From: Chloroflexota bacterium | GTDB taxonomy: Bacteria; Chloroflexota; Dehalococcoidia; Tepidiformales; Tepidiformaceae | Assembly: GCA_016234445.1 (NCBI GenBank) | Contig: JACRBT010000019.1 | Span: forward strand, 1-64,000 | Direction of reading: 5' to 3' | DNA: 64,000 bases | Shown here: piece after piece, positions 7,783 to 15,894 of the stretch | Position numbering within the stretch: position 1 is the first letter of the stretch | Layout of the letters: each line of letters begins with the position of its first letter | The notes under the pieces: model-generated | Told to the model about the DNA's origin: nothing | Database searches by the model: none | The model's input: the letters and a program-made list of their open reading frames with translations, nothing else | Made by a program: the position numbers and the translations under genes

Positions 7783-8418
7783 GTGTCCGACACCTCGCCG
7801 CTCGACGAGATCATGCCGCGGATCATCCAGCACTTCACGGAGAAGAACGCGGCCCGCGAACAGGCGCTTTCCGCAAGCCGGACGCTGATCCGGATGAGCG
7901 CGAACAGCATCCGGGCGGTGCACCGGGGAGAGTTGGCGAAGGCGGCGGAGGTCCTGGCTGAGGCGCGACGGCTTCGCGATGACGCGGTCGCGGCTTTGGC
8001 GGGGCACGGCGACATCTACCACGCGGGCTTCCTCCACGACGCCCAGAAGGAGTTCGCGGAGGCCTCGACGACCCTGGCGCTGCTTTCGGGGAGGCCGATC
8101 CCGTCGCCCGAGGAGCTGGGGGTGGAGTACCCGGCCTACCTGAACGGCATCGCCGAGGCGGTGGGCGAGATGCGCCGCATGGTGCTCGACCGGCTGCGGC
8201 GGGGAGAGTACGACGGCTGCGAAGCGATCCTCGACGCGATGGACGACATCTACAGCGTCCTCGTGACCGTCGACTTCCCGGACGCGATGACGGGCGGGCT
8301 GCGACGAACGACCGACCAGACGCGGGGGATCCTCGAAAAGACGCGGGGCGACCTGACGATGGCGATCCTCCAGCGGGACGCAATGGCGGCGCTGGGGCCG
8401 CGGGGCGCGGGAGCGTGA
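7783..8418 (+). CDS. Translin-family nucleic-acid-binding protein
   Basis: 211 residues from a GTG start, all helical. The order of conserved blocks fits translin: ASRTLIRMSANSIRAVHRGE, DIYHAGFLHDAQKEFAEAST, PSPEELGVEYPAYLNGIAEA, VGEMRRMVLDRLRRGEYDGC, YSVLVTVDFPDAM and LRRTTDQTRGILEKTRGDL. Eukaryotic translin binds single-stranded RNA or DNA and forms the C3PO RNase with TRAX; archaeal and Chloroflexota homologues are barely studied. The SDR gene follows 4 nt downstream in the same operon. Confidence 0.8.
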   Translation: MSDTSPLDEIMPRIIQHFTEKNAAREQALSASRTLIRMSANSIRAVHRGELAKAAEVLAEARRLRDDAVAALAGHGDIYHAGFLHDAQKEFAEASTTLALLSGRPIPSPEELGVEYPAYLNGIAEAVGEMRRMVLDRLRRGEYDGCEAILDAMDDIYSVLVTVDFPDAMTGGLRRTTDQTRGILEKTRGDLTMAILQRDAMAALGPRGAGA

Positions 8419-8421
8419 GCG

Positions 8422-9219
8422 ATGGCTGACCGGGTAAAGGGCAAGTCGGGCGTGATTTTCGGGGGTGGGCAAACCCCGGGCGAGACGATCGGGAACGGGC
8501 GGGCGGCGGCGATCCTGCTCGCTCGTGAAGGGGCGCGGCTGGTGGTGGCGGACCGCGACCTGGCCTCGGCGGAGGAGACGGCTGTGATGATCCGCGAAGC
8601 CGGGGGAGATGCTGTCGCGGTCGCGGCGGACGTGACCGGCGAAGAGGCGGTGCGTGAGGCGATCGACGCGTGCGTCCAGCGGTTCGGGCGGATCGACATC
8701 CTCCACAACAACGTCGGGGCGAGCCTGGCGCTTGGCGACGCCACGGCCACGGAACTGACGGTGGAAGCGTTCGACCGGATTGTGGCCGTGAACCTGCGGG
8801 GGATGTGGCTGGCCTGCAAGCACGCCCTTCCGGCGATGCGCGAACAGCGGAGCGGGTCGATCGTCAACATCTCTTCGATGGCGGTGCGCGAGGCGTACCC
8901 GTACGTGGGCTACAAGACGACCAAGGCGGGGGTGGTCAGCCTGACGGAGAACATCGCCGCGGCGAACGCGCGCTACGGGATCCGGGCGAACGCGATCCTC
9001 CCGGGGCTGATGAACACCCCGATGGCGATCGAGCCGCGGGTGGCGGCGGGGACGCCCCGTGAGACCGTGATCGCGGAGCGCGACCGGCGGGTGCCCCTCG
9101 GCGGGAAGATGGGCACGGGCTGGGACGTCGCCCACGCGGCGCTGTTCCTCCATTCGGAGGAGGCGGGGTTCATCACCGGGGTTTCGCTCCCGGTCGATGG
9201 CGGGGCGGGCGTGAGCTAG
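8422..9219 (+). CDS. Short-chain dehydrogenase/reductase (SDR)
   Basis: 265 residues. The cofactor loop is atypical (FGGGQTPGETIGNGRAAA instead of TGxxxGIG), followed by LVVADRD, whose Asp suggests NAD rather than NADP. Then come NNVG, the catalytic Ser in ISSMA, and YxxxK in YKTTKAG. A C-terminal GVSLPVDGGAG closes the family pattern. It is probably an NAD-dependent alcohol or hydroxyacid dehydrogenase of unknown substrate, and is last in the FmdB-translin-SDR operon. Confidence 0.85.
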   Translation: MADRVKGKSGVIFGGGQTPGETIGNGRAAAILLAREGARLVVADRDLASAEETAVMIREAGGDAVAVAADVTGEEAVREAIDACVQRFGRIDILHNNVGASLALGDATATELTVEAFDRIVAVNLRGMWLACKHALPAMREQRSGSIVNISSMAVREAYPYVGYKTTKAGVVSLTENIAAANARYGIRANAILPGLMNTPMAIEPRVAAGTPRETVIAERDRRVPLGGKMGTGWDVAHAALFLHSEEAGFITGVSLPVDGGAGVS

Positions 9220-9259
9220 AACGCCCGAAGTCGCGGCCCCCGCAAGAGGCCCCGATGGG

Positions 9260-9439
9260 TCAGAAGCCGCCGCGGCGCTGGAATTCGACTGCAGCGAGGA
9301 CAACGATCAGGAGCACGTAAAGCCAGACGATGCGGCGGCTGAAGTGGATGATCTCCCAGGCGGCCTTCGACCGGAAGACGACGGCAAGGACGACGATGGC
9401 AGCCATGGACACGAGGATTGCGGCGACAACGAATCGCAT
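9260..9439 (-). CDS. Small two-helix membrane protein
   Basis: 59 residues, starting MRFVVAAILVSMAAIVVLAV and ending AAVEFQRRGGF. It has two hydrophobic segments (residues 3-21 and 38-51) joined by a basic loop (FRSKAAWEIIHFSRR). GGAGG lies about 9 nt before the ATG, which supports real translation. It follows the NTF2-like gene by 25 nt on the same strand and is probably co-transcribed. No family recognised. Confidence 0.6.
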   Translation of the reverse strand: MRFVVAAILVSMAAIVVLAVVFRSKAAWEIIHFSRRIVWLYVLLIVVLAAVEFQRRGGF

Positions 9440-9464
9440 CCAGGCTGCCTCCGGGCCGGGGCTA

Positions 9465-9866
9465 TCAGGCGTCGATGGCGGCGGTGCGGGAAGCGAACTT
9501 CCAGCCGTCGGCGGCCTTCGTCAGGACATCCCGGTAGATGCCGGTGGCGAGGGCCGCAGGCGGGGTGCCGGCGCCCACGACGCGGTAGAGGATGAGGTAG
9601 CAGCTGCCCTTCGCGCCCTCGGGGGAGGGCTCGATGACGAGGTTGTTCGTCCAGTGGCGGGCCTTGCCCTGCATGTTCCCGGCGAAGCCCTGGGCAAAGG
9701 CGGCGAGCTGGGCGGTGCCGTGGCAATCAGGGTTGCCGGTGGCCTTGAAGTCGCCGTCAGGGGTGAAGGTCGCGGCCCAGGCCTCGGCCTTGCCAGCGTC
9801 GATGGCGTGGTTGTAGCGGGCATAGAGCATCTGGATGTCGATGTAGTCCTGGGTGCTGAGGCTCAT
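9465..9866 (-). CDS. NTF2-like (SnoaL-type) protein
   Basis: 133 residues with the NTF2-like cone fold pattern: YIDIQMLYARYNHAIDAGKA, WAATFTPDGDF, RHWTNNLVIEPSPEGAKGSC and a C-terminal WKFASRTAAID. Proteins of this size act as cyclases, dehydratases or ligand-binding domains and are often linked to steroid or aromatic catabolism. Substrate unknown. GAGGGAG precedes the ATG. Confidence 0.75.
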   Translation of the reverse strand: MSLSTQDYIDIQMLYARYNHAIDAGKAEAWAATFTPDGDFKATGNPDCHGTAQLAAFAQGFAGNMQGKARHWTNNLVIEPSPEGAKGSCYLILYRVVGAGTPPAALATGIYRDVLTKAADGWKFASRTAAIDA

Positions 9867-10006
9867 TGTGGGCTCCCTCGGAAGTGGTGGTGATGGAGCA
9901 TACCGCCCCGGCGCGCGGCCGTCTTGCAGCGCTCGATTAAGGGGGGCTTTCCTTGTGAAACGGGTGGTTGGCGTACGATAGGGGAATCCGCCCCCGAGGA
10001 ACCCCC

Positions 10007-10675
10007 ATGCTCTTCCGCGCCCTCCCCTTCGCGCTCGGCGCCACGCTGCTCTTTGCAGCCTGTGGCTCGGGCACGTCGTACAACACCGACCGCGACTTCA
10101 GTGAGGACGAACTCGAGGCGATGGCGCTGACGGACGACGACATGCCGGCGGGCGTCTTCGCCCAGGACGCGACAGCGTTCACCAACGAGGACTGGGCGGC
10201 GGAGTTCCCCAGCGTCCAGGACGAAGACGGGCTCGCGCTCCAGGCGACGGCGCTTGACAGCCAGGGGCGGGTGGCCGGGTTCCGGACGATCCTCGCGTGG
10301 GATTCGCCGATTGCGCACCTGGGACACCCGTATCTCTACCGGACACATTCGACGGTGTTTTCGACCGTAGAGAAAGCGCGGGAAGCCATCGCCCTGTACT
10401 GCGACCTGCCGATCGACGAGACGAACCCTCTGAAGGAGTTCGCGGTGCCGAAGATCGGCGAGGAGTCCGTGGGGCTGCAGGTGGCGGAAGAACTGCCGGA
10501 CTTCGGCACCTCCGTGGACACGATCGTCTGCTTCCGGACCGGGCGAATCGTCCATTCGGTGGTCCAGAGCGGCCTCGAAGGGACGTCCGACATCAGTCTC
10601 TCGGTGAGGCTGGCGGAGCGGATGCTGGCCCACGTCGACGCCGTCCTCGCGGGCGAAGCAGGGAAGACGCCCTAG
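10007..10675 (+). CDS. Putative lipoprotein, unknown function
   Basis: 222 residues with a lipoprotein signal: MLFRALPFALGATLLFAACG, where C19 follows the lipobox LFAA. The mature part is acidic, with SEDELEAMALTDDDMPAGVF and an alternating pattern suggesting a beta-rich domain (TIVCFRTGRIVHSVVQ). The ATG at 10007 is chosen because GAGGA lies before it and a TACGAT box lies about 30 nt upstream. Seemingly monocistronic; the gene ends just before a dispersed repeat that may terminate it. No family recognised. Confidence 0.75.
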   Translation: MLFRALPFALGATLLFAACGSGTSYNTDRDFSEDELEAMALTDDDMPAGVFAQDATAFTNEDWAAEFPSVQDEDGLALQATALDSQGRVAGFRTILAWDSPIAHLGHPYLYRTHSTVFSTVEKAREAIALYCDLPIDETNPLKEFAVPKIGEESVGLQVAEELPDFGTSVDTIVCFRTGRIVHSVVQSGLEGTSDISLSVRLAERMLAHVDAVLAGEAGKTP

Positions 10676-10693
10676 TACTCCCTGCCGACCGCC

Positions 10694-10743
10694 CCCTCAC
10701 CCCCCGGCCCCCTCTCCCCACTTCGTCTGGAGAGGGGGAGTGA
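10694..10743. repeat. Dispersed GC-rich hairpin repeat, copy 2
   Basis: Same core as the copy at 2982 (CCCTCACCCCCCGGCCCCCT), with an arm CCCCCTCT pairing to AGAGGGGG at the right end. It lies between convergent genes, so it may act as a terminator. Confidence 0.8.
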
Positions 10744-10791
10744 GCCGCGTCGTGCCTGGGATCTCCCGGCGCCAGGTTCCGCTGCGAGGTA

Positions 10792-11238
10792 CTAACCGGG
10801 TCCGGGGGCACCGCTGCTCGTGAGCGGCTGGATGGCGTAGATCGTGCGGCCCCTGGCGCAGAGCTGGCCGTCTTCGCCCGTGATGCTGACTTCGACCACG
10901 GCCAGGTGGCGGCCTTTGCGGAGAACCGTGGCTTCGGCGTAGACACGCGGGCCCATCGCCGGGCGCAGGTAGGTGATGTTGAGGTCGGCGGTGCCGGCGG
11001 CGGCTTCGTTCGAGCGAAACATCGGGATGAGCGCCTGGAGCATGGCGATGTCGACCAGGGCTGCGAGGAGGCCGCCGTGGACGCTGCCGCGGGCGCCACC
11101 GAGGGTGAACTCGCTGGTCTGCATGCGGATGCGGGCGAAGCCGGGGCGCGCTTCCTCGACACTGAGGCCCATCGCCTTGTGGAGCGGCAGGGCCTCGAAC
11201 TCGCGCCGGGAACGGTCGCCGGGGACCGCGTCGCTCAC
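10792..11238 (-). CDS. PaaI-type acyl-CoA thioesterase
   Basis: 148 residues with a hotdog fold: LPLHKAMGLSVEEARPGFAR, then GSVHGGLLAALVDIAM with the HGG motif of PaaI thioesterases, and GTADLNITYLRPA. It hydrolyses acyl-CoA, probably phenylacetyl-type or short-chain. The GTG start overlaps the stop of the enoyl-CoA hydratase gene (GTGA), so the two act together in CoA-thioester metabolism. Confidence 0.85.
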   Translation of the reverse strand: MSDAVPGDRSRREFEALPLHKAMGLSVEEARPGFARIRMQTSEFTLGGARGSVHGGLLAALVDIAMLQALIPMFRSNEAAAGTADLNITYLRPAMGPRVYAEATVLRKGRHLAVVEVSITGEDGQLCARGRTIYAIQPLTSSGAPGPG

Positions 11239-12134
11239 CAGGCGGCGCCGCTGGGGCGGGCTGAACCGGCGGGGGCGCTGGCGTAGTCCTCGAAGGGGCC
11301 GTCGCGCCAGTCGAGGGCGGCCTTGAGCCCCTTTTCGCGGGCGATCTGGCCGAAGGTGCCGCCGCCCGGCCGGGCTCGCCCCAACTCCTGGAGGTCGCCG
11401 CCCACCTGCATGGAGGTGCGGATGCCCATGACCTCGTAGACGCGGTTGACCTGGCGCTTGGTCATGGAGAGCATCGGGCCGTCGATGTTGGCGATGCGCT
11501 CGGCGAAGGCCTCGGTGGCGGCTTCGAGCTGGTCGATGGGCAGGGCGCGGTTCGCCCAGCCGAGTTCGGCCGCCTGCTTTCCGGTGACGCTGTCGCCGGT
11601 GTAGAGGAGTTCGCGGACCTTGCGCATGGGCATGTGCCAGGGGTGGTAGATGATGTCGACGGGGGTCATGGCGCGGACGGGCGGGTAGCCGATGATGGCG
11701 TCTTCGGCAACGAACATGAGGTCGCACATGGTGGCGAGCTCGGTGCCGCCGGCGAGGCAGTAGCCGTGGACCATGGCAATGACAGGCTTGGTGAGCTCCC
11801 AGATCTGCCAGTAGCCGCTGAGGAGGTGCTGCGGCCACTGTCCCTGGCCGGGATGGATGGGGCCGACGTTCGGGAGACCGCTGCGGCGCTCCACGTAGTC
11901 GCGGTCGTCCTGGGTCTTGCTGATGCCGGAGAGGTCGTAGCCGGCGCTCCAGGCGCGGCCGGAGCCGCGGATGATGATGACACGGACGTCCGGGTCGACT
12001 TCGAACCCCTTGAGGGCGTCGAAGAGCTCGGCCCGGAGGTTGTGGCTGAGGGCGTTCATCTTCTCCGGCCGGTTCAGCTGGATGATTGCGTGGCGGTCTT
12101 TCTTGAAGGTGAGGATGTCGAGGTAGTCGTTCAT
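11235..12134 (-). CDS. Enoyl-CoA hydratase/isomerase family protein
   Basis: 299 residues, crotonase fold. It has the oxyanion-hole segments SAGYDLSGI and VHGYCLAGGTELATMCDLMF and a C-terminal trimerisation helix region. The insert after DLSG (residues 70-105) is longer than in fatty-acid enoyl-CoA hydratases. The active-site glutamates of classical hydratases are not clearly aligned, so the reaction could be hydration, isomerisation or C-C cleavage. TAGAAT lies 6 nt before the ATG with no ribosome binding site. Translationally coupled to the thioesterase. Confidence 0.85.
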   Translation of the reverse strand: MNDYLDILTFKKDRHAIIQLNRPEKMNALSHNLRAELFDALKGFEVDPDVRVIIIRGSGRAWSAGYDLSGISKTQDDRDYVERRSGLPNVGPIHPGQGQWPQHLLSGYWQIWELTKPVIAMVHGYCLAGGTELATMCDLMFVAEDAIIGYPPVRAMTPVDIIYHPWHMPMRKVRELLYTGDSVTGKQAAELGWANRALPIDQLEAATEAFAERIANIDGPMLSMTKRQVNRVYEVMGIRTSMQVGGDLQELGRARPGGGTFGQIAREKGLKAALDWRDGPFEDYASAPAGSARPSGAAW

Positions 12135-12140
12135 GGGGCG

Positions 12141-12146
12141 ATTCTA
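12141..12146 (-). promoter_or_regulatory. -10 box (TAGAAT) for leaderless enoyl-CoA hydratase mRNA
   Basis: On the minus strand TAGAAT is followed by CGCCCC and then the ATG at 12134. No Shine-Dalgarno. Confidence 0.5.
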
Positions 12147-12320
12147 CGCGAGGAAACGGGCCTCCTGTATGCTCGGCGGCATGGGCACGAACGCAGACCT
12201 CGCCGCCCGGGGTGATGAGACCAGCGGCGCCGCTCGGTTCCCGTCGCGGTACGGATGGCGCGGATGCAGGCGACACCATCGAGGTGCGTTGATGGTGGGG
12301 ATGCCCTACGGTCGAAGGCG

Positions 12321-13748
12321 ATGACGCTGCACATCGTGGGACTGGGGCCGGGGCGCCCGTCGCTGCTGACCGAAGAAGCGGCGGCGTTGCTCGCTTCGGG
12401 GCTGCCGGTCGTGTTGCGGACGCGGCACCACCCGACGGTCGCGCACGTGGACCCGGGCGGGCGCTTCGAAGACTGCGACGACCTCTATCGGGGGGGAAGT
12501 TCCTTTGCGGCGGTGTACGAAGCGATCGCCGCGCGCGTGCTGGGGCGGGCGGCCGCTGGCGACGTCATCTTCGCTGTGCCGGGACACCCGCTGGTGGCAG
12601 AGAGCAGCGTGACCTTGCTGATGCAGCAGGCGCGGGCGGGCGGGGTTGCCTGCCGCGCGTACCCGGCGGTGAGCTTCGCCGACGTGGCTGCGACGGCGCT
12701 GGGGGTCGACCTTGGGAACATGCAGGTCTGCGACGCGCTGGACCTCCGGATCGACGCGCAGCGGCCAGCGCTGATCCACCAGGTGTTCGACCGGGACGTG
12801 ACGGCGGACCTGAAGCTGCGGCTGCTCGACATCTACCCGGCCAGCCACCCGGTCACCGTGCTGACGGCGCTCGGGAGCGAGAACGAGACCACGAGGGCCG
12901 TGCCGCTGGCGGAGATCGACCACCGGCCGTTCGGCTACCTCGAATGCCTCTACCTGCCGCCGCTCGCGCCGGAGGAGGACGTCAGGCGGTTCGACGGCCT
13001 GTTCGCGGTCATCGAACGGCTGCACGGGCCGGACGGGTGCCCATGGGACCGGGAACAGACGCACGAGTCGCTCCGGCCGCACTTGCTCGAAGAAGCCTAC
13101 GAGGCGCTGGAGGCGATCGACTCCGGGGACCCGGGGCTGCTGACGGAAGAGATGGGGGACGTGCTCCTCCAGGTGCTGATGCACGCGGCCGTGGGCAATC
13201 GCAGCGGCGAGTTCACCTTCGCCGACGTGAGCGAGCACATCGCCCGGAAGCTGATCCGGCGTCACCCGCACGTCTTCGGGGAGGGCACGGCGAAGACCTC
13301 GGACGAGGTGTACAAGAACTGGGAAGCGCTGAAGAAGGCGGAGAAGCCGCGTGAATCCATCCTCGACGGCGTGCCGGCGACGCTGCCGGCACTGGCGGCG
13401 TCGCAGTCGATCCAGGGGCGGGCGCGGCGGCTGGGGTTCGACTGGCCGGACATCGAGGGGCCGCTGGAGAAGATGCTCGAGGAGGTCCGCGAGTTCGCGA
13501 GGGCGGAAGACGGCGACGGCGATCGCGAGGACGAGTTCGGCGACATCCTCTTTGTGCTGGCGAACATCGCCCAGCGGCTGGGGCTGGACGCGGAGCAGGC
13601 GTTGCGGCGGGCGAACGCGAAGTTCCGGCGGCGGTTCGGGGCGATGGAGCGGATCGCGGAGACTGAAGGCATCGAGATGAAGGGAATGGATCTCGCGGGC
13701 CTGGACGCGCTCTGGGACCGGGCGAAGGCGGACGAGCAGTCGGGGTAG
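12321..13748 (+). CDS. mazG: MazG with N-terminal tetrapyrrole-methylase-like domain (YabN type)
   Basis: 475 residues. Residues 1-220 form a SAM-methylase-like domain (LHIVGLGPGRPSLLTEEAAA; VPGHPLVAESSV). The rest is MazG, a nucleoside triphosphate pyrophosphohydrolase, with two all-alpha repeats: CPWDREQTHESLRPHLLEEA with EEMGDVLLQVLMHA, and a second EDEFGDILFVLANIAQRLGL carrying the ExxED metal motif. It removes non-canonical NTPs; the role of the fused domain is unknown in the family. The ATG at 12321 has GAAGG upstream and a TACGGT box 8 nt away. Confidence 0.9.
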   Translation: MTLHIVGLGPGRPSLLTEEAAALLASGLPVVLRTRHHPTVAHVDPGGRFEDCDDLYRGGSSFAAVYEAIAARVLGRAAAGDVIFAVPGHPLVAESSVTLLMQQARAGGVACRAYPAVSFADVAATALGVDLGNMQVCDALDLRIDAQRPALIHQVFDRDVTADLKLRLLDIYPASHPVTVLTALGSENETTRAVPLAEIDHRPFGYLECLYLPPLAPEEDVRRFDGLFAVIERLHGPDGCPWDREQTHESLRPHLLEEAYEALEAIDSGDPGLLTEEMGDVLLQVLMHAAVGNRSGEFTFADVSEHIARKLIRRHPHVFGEGTAKTSDEVYKNWEALKKAEKPRESILDGVPATLPALAASQSIQGRARRLGFDWPDIEGPLEKMLEEVREFARAEDGDGDREDEFGDILFVLANIAQRLGLDAEQALRRANAKFRRRFGAMERIAETEGIEMKGMDLAGLDALWDRAKADEQSG

Positions 13749-13789
13749 GACCCGGAGTGGATGGTTCGCGGCTTCCGGGGAGATCCGCG

Positions 13790-13795
13790 TAGAAT
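13790..13795 (+). promoter_or_regulatory. -10 box (TAGAAT) for leaderless cupin mRNA
   Basis: TAGAAT lies 7 nt before the ATG at 13803. No ribosome binding site is present in the gap. Confidence 0.5.
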
Positions 13796-13802
13796 CCCGG
13801 GC

Positions 13803-14192
13803 ATGGTACGGATCATTCGGCCCAACGAACGCGACAGCGGCACCGCCCAGACGCCGGGGATGCGGCGCGAAGCGGGCATTTCCGCAAAGCTCACCGGCTC
13901 CACCGGGCTCTGGATGGGGACGGGCGTCAACGAGCCCGGCGCCTGCTCAGCGGTCCACCATCACGGCGACAGCGAATCCGGGATCTACATCCTGAAGGGG
14001 CGCATCCGCTTCCGCTGGGGCGAGAAGCTGGAGCACGTGGCGGACACGGGCCCAGGCGACTTCGTCTTCGTGCCGCCGTGGGAGATCCACTCGGAAGAGA
14101 ACCTTGACCCGGCGAACCCGGCGGAGTTTCTCCTGGCGCGAAACACGATGGAGGGCATCGTCGTCAACGTGCCGGACCCGCGGGCGGGCTGA
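13803..14192 (+). CDS. Cupin-domain protein
   Basis: 129 residues with a single cupin barrel. Metal motif 1 is visible as HHHGDSESGIYILKGRIRF (H, H, then E), and motif 2 as PGDFVFVPPWEIHSEENLD (H). Such small cupins are metal-binding isomerases or sensors; none can be named here. The N-terminus carries RREAGISAKLTGSTGLWMG, a pattern seen in stand-alone cupins near catabolic genes. It begins 54 nt after mazG but has its own promoter box. Confidence 0.8.
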   Translation: MVRIIRPNERDSGTAQTPGMRREAGISAKLTGSTGLWMGTGVNEPGACSAVHHHGDSESGIYILKGRIRFRWGEKLEHVADTGPGDFVFVPPWEIHSEENLDPANPAEFLLARNTMEGIVVNVPDPRAG

Positions 14193-14201
14193 CGCCGCCG
14201 G

Positions 14202-14708
14202 TCAGGTGAGGGCGAGGCGGTAGACCAGCATCCGGCGGCCGTTGTTTCGCTCCCAGTCGCGGTGGGGTTCGCGGACGAAGCCGAGCCGCTCGTAGAGGCG
14301 GTGGGCGGCAAGCATGCTCTCCTGGGTCGAAAGGACGACCGCGTGGAGGTGGGCCTTGCGGGCCCGGGCGATGCACTCGGTCACGAGCGCTTCCCCGATG
14401 CCGGCGCCGCGAAGGTCCGGGGCGACGGCGAGGAGGCGGAACTCTGCTTCGCTGTCGCGGCGGACCTGGGCGAGGGCGCTCGCCTTCGGGATGAAGGTCA
14501 CGGTGCCGGCAACTTCGCCAGCGGGTGTCACGGCAACAAGGAGGACAGCGGCGGCGGACGCCCGCCCCTTGCTGTCGCGAAGGGTGGCGTCGGCGGAGGC
14601 GGGGGAGAAGTGCTCGTCGATGTAGACCCGGGCCGTGAGGTTGCCGATCGCCGCGAACTCGGATGGCCGGGCGACCCTGACTTCGACGGCGGGGGCGGCG
14701 TGGGTCAA
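14202..14708 (-). CDS. GNAT N-acetyltransferase
   Basis: 168 residues from a TTG start that overlaps the stop of the LON-domain gene (TTGA), the only plausible start near the conserved region. GNAT motifs: VEVRVARPSEFAAIGNLTAR, EFRLLAVAPDLRGAGIGEAL (acetyl-CoA loop) and RLYERLGFVREPHRDWE. Substrate unknown. Co-transcribed with the LON-domain gene. Confidence 0.78.
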   Translation of the reverse strand: MTHAAPAVEVRVARPSEFAAIGNLTARVYIDEHFSPASADATLRDSKGRASAAAVLLVAVTPAGEVAGTVTFIPKASALAQVRRDSEAEFRLLAVAPDLRGAGIGEALVTECIARARKAHLHAVVLSTQESMLAAHRLYERLGFVREPHRDWERNNGRRMLVYRLALT

Positions 14709-15367
14709 TTCATGACGCCCAGGCCCTGGAACTTGCGGCGGCGGTGTTCGACGACCTCGGTGCCGGTGCGAGAAAGGAGGTCGTCCAGGATCTCGGCGAG
14801 CTGGACGACGCGGTCGCTCACGGTTTCGCCTTCGAGGAGGCGCTGTTTCGTCTCTTCTTCCACCTGGAGCCAGGGGCCGAGGAAGTTGACGAGGCCGTTG
14901 GGGCTGGAGGGGAGCTTGAGCCCCCTGGCCCACTGGTCGGAGAGGGCGAGGGCGAGGCGGAAGTACGCCGGGAAGGTCGCGCGGACGGTTTCGAGGGCGC
15001 TGCGGAGGATGGGCGTGTCGTAGGCGGGTTCATCTTCGAGGAGCTCGACTTCGCCGGCGGGATAGGGCCGTGGCGAGAGCGAGCGGACGAGGCGGAAGCG
15101 CTGGACGCCGCGGGCGTTGAGGACGAACCGGCCGCCCTCAACCTCCTGGCACTCTTCGATGCGGGCGGTAGTGCCGATGCTGTAGGGCACGGCCCCGCTG
15201 CCAACTTCGCTTCCTTCGCGGATGAGGAGGACGCCGAAAACGCCGCCGCTGTCGAGGAGTTCACGGGTCATCGTGCGGTAGCGGTCTTCGAAGATGCGGA
15301 GGGGAAGGGCCATGCCGGGGAAGAGCACGGTCCGCAGGGGGAACAGGGGGATCTCCACTCGCTGCAT
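14705..15367 (-). CDS. LON substrate-binding-domain protein
   Basis: 220 residues containing only the N-terminal domain of Lon: VEIPLFPLRTVLFPGMALPL, RIFEDRYRTMTRELL, EVGSGAVPYSIGTTARIEEC and GRFVLNARGVQRFRL, then a helical end. There is no ATPase or protease domain. Stand-alone LON-domain proteins are common and their role is unproven; substrate recognition is assumed. TACACT sits 7 nt before the ATG. Confidence 0.85.
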   Translation of the reverse strand: MQRVEIPLFPLRTVLFPGMALPLRIFEDRYRTMTRELLDSGGVFGVLLIREGSEVGSGAVPYSIGTTARIEECQEVEGGRFVLNARGVQRFRLVRSLSPRPYPAGEVELLEDEPAYDTPILRSALETVRATFPAYFRLALALSDQWARGLKLPSSPNGLVNFLGPWLQVEEETKQRLLEGETVSDRVVQLAEILDDLLSRTGTEVVEHRRRKFQGLGVMN

Positions 15368-15374
15368 CGGTTCG

Positions 15375-15380
15375 AGTGTA
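15375..15380 (-). promoter_or_regulatory. -10 box (TACACT) for leaderless LON-domain mRNA
   Basis: On the minus strand TACACT is followed by CGAACCG and the ATG at 15367. Confidence 0.48.
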
Positions 15381-15398
15381 CCGCAGCCGGGGGGCGAT

Positions 15399-15869
15399 TC
15401 ACTTGCGGGAGGCGAGCCAGGCCTCGAGCTGTCCGCGATGCTCCTCGAAGTGGTGGATGCCGGGCCCGCCGAGGAGCCGGTTGCCGATGCGCGGCCGATC
15501 CCGCTCGGGGTCGGTGCCGTAAAGGGTGTCCGAGAGGGCTTCGGCGGCGGCGCGATAGGCGGCGAAAGCCTCGTCCCAGTCGGCGAGGGCGGCAGTGCCG
15601 GATTTGGCTTTAGCGGCGAAGCGGGCGTTCCAGGCATCTTCGTCGCTGTAGTCCACGCCTTCGGGGGTGGGCCGTTCGCCACGGGCGGCGCGTTCGAGGG
15701 AACCGGCCATTTCCCGGAACCAGCCGGCCATGTGGGCGAGGACCTGGCTGAGGTCCCAGTCACCCAGCCAGCGTTCGCCATAGGCCTGGGCGGGGAGCGT
15801 GGCGAACAGGGCGCGGAAGCTGTCGTGGCTGGACTGGAGTTCGGCGAGGAGATCGGACTTTGCGGTCAT
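15399..15869 (-). CDS. DinB-like (ClbS/DfsB) protein
   Basis: 156 residues, four-helix DinB-like. Spaced histidines sit in LSQVLAHMAGWFREMAGSLE and GIHHFEEHRGQLEAWL near the C-terminus, the expected metal triad. ClbS/DfsB relatives protect against toxins or act as cyclopropane hydrolases, but the similarity is only at fold level. AAGGAG precedes the ATG. It is 25 nt upstream (in minus-strand order downstream) of nothing co-oriented except the LON gene, from which it is separated by that gene's own promoter. Confidence 0.7.
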   Translation of the reverse strand: MTAKSDLLAELQSSHDSFRALFATLPAQAYGERWLGDWDLSQVLAHMAGWFREMAGSLERAARGERPTPEGVDYSDEDAWNARFAAKAKSGTAALADWDEAFAAYRAAAEALSDTLYGTDPERDRPRIGNRLLGGPGIHHFEEHRGQLEAWLASRK

Positions 15870-15894
15870 GGGTTGGGGCTCCTTGAGGGTGGGA

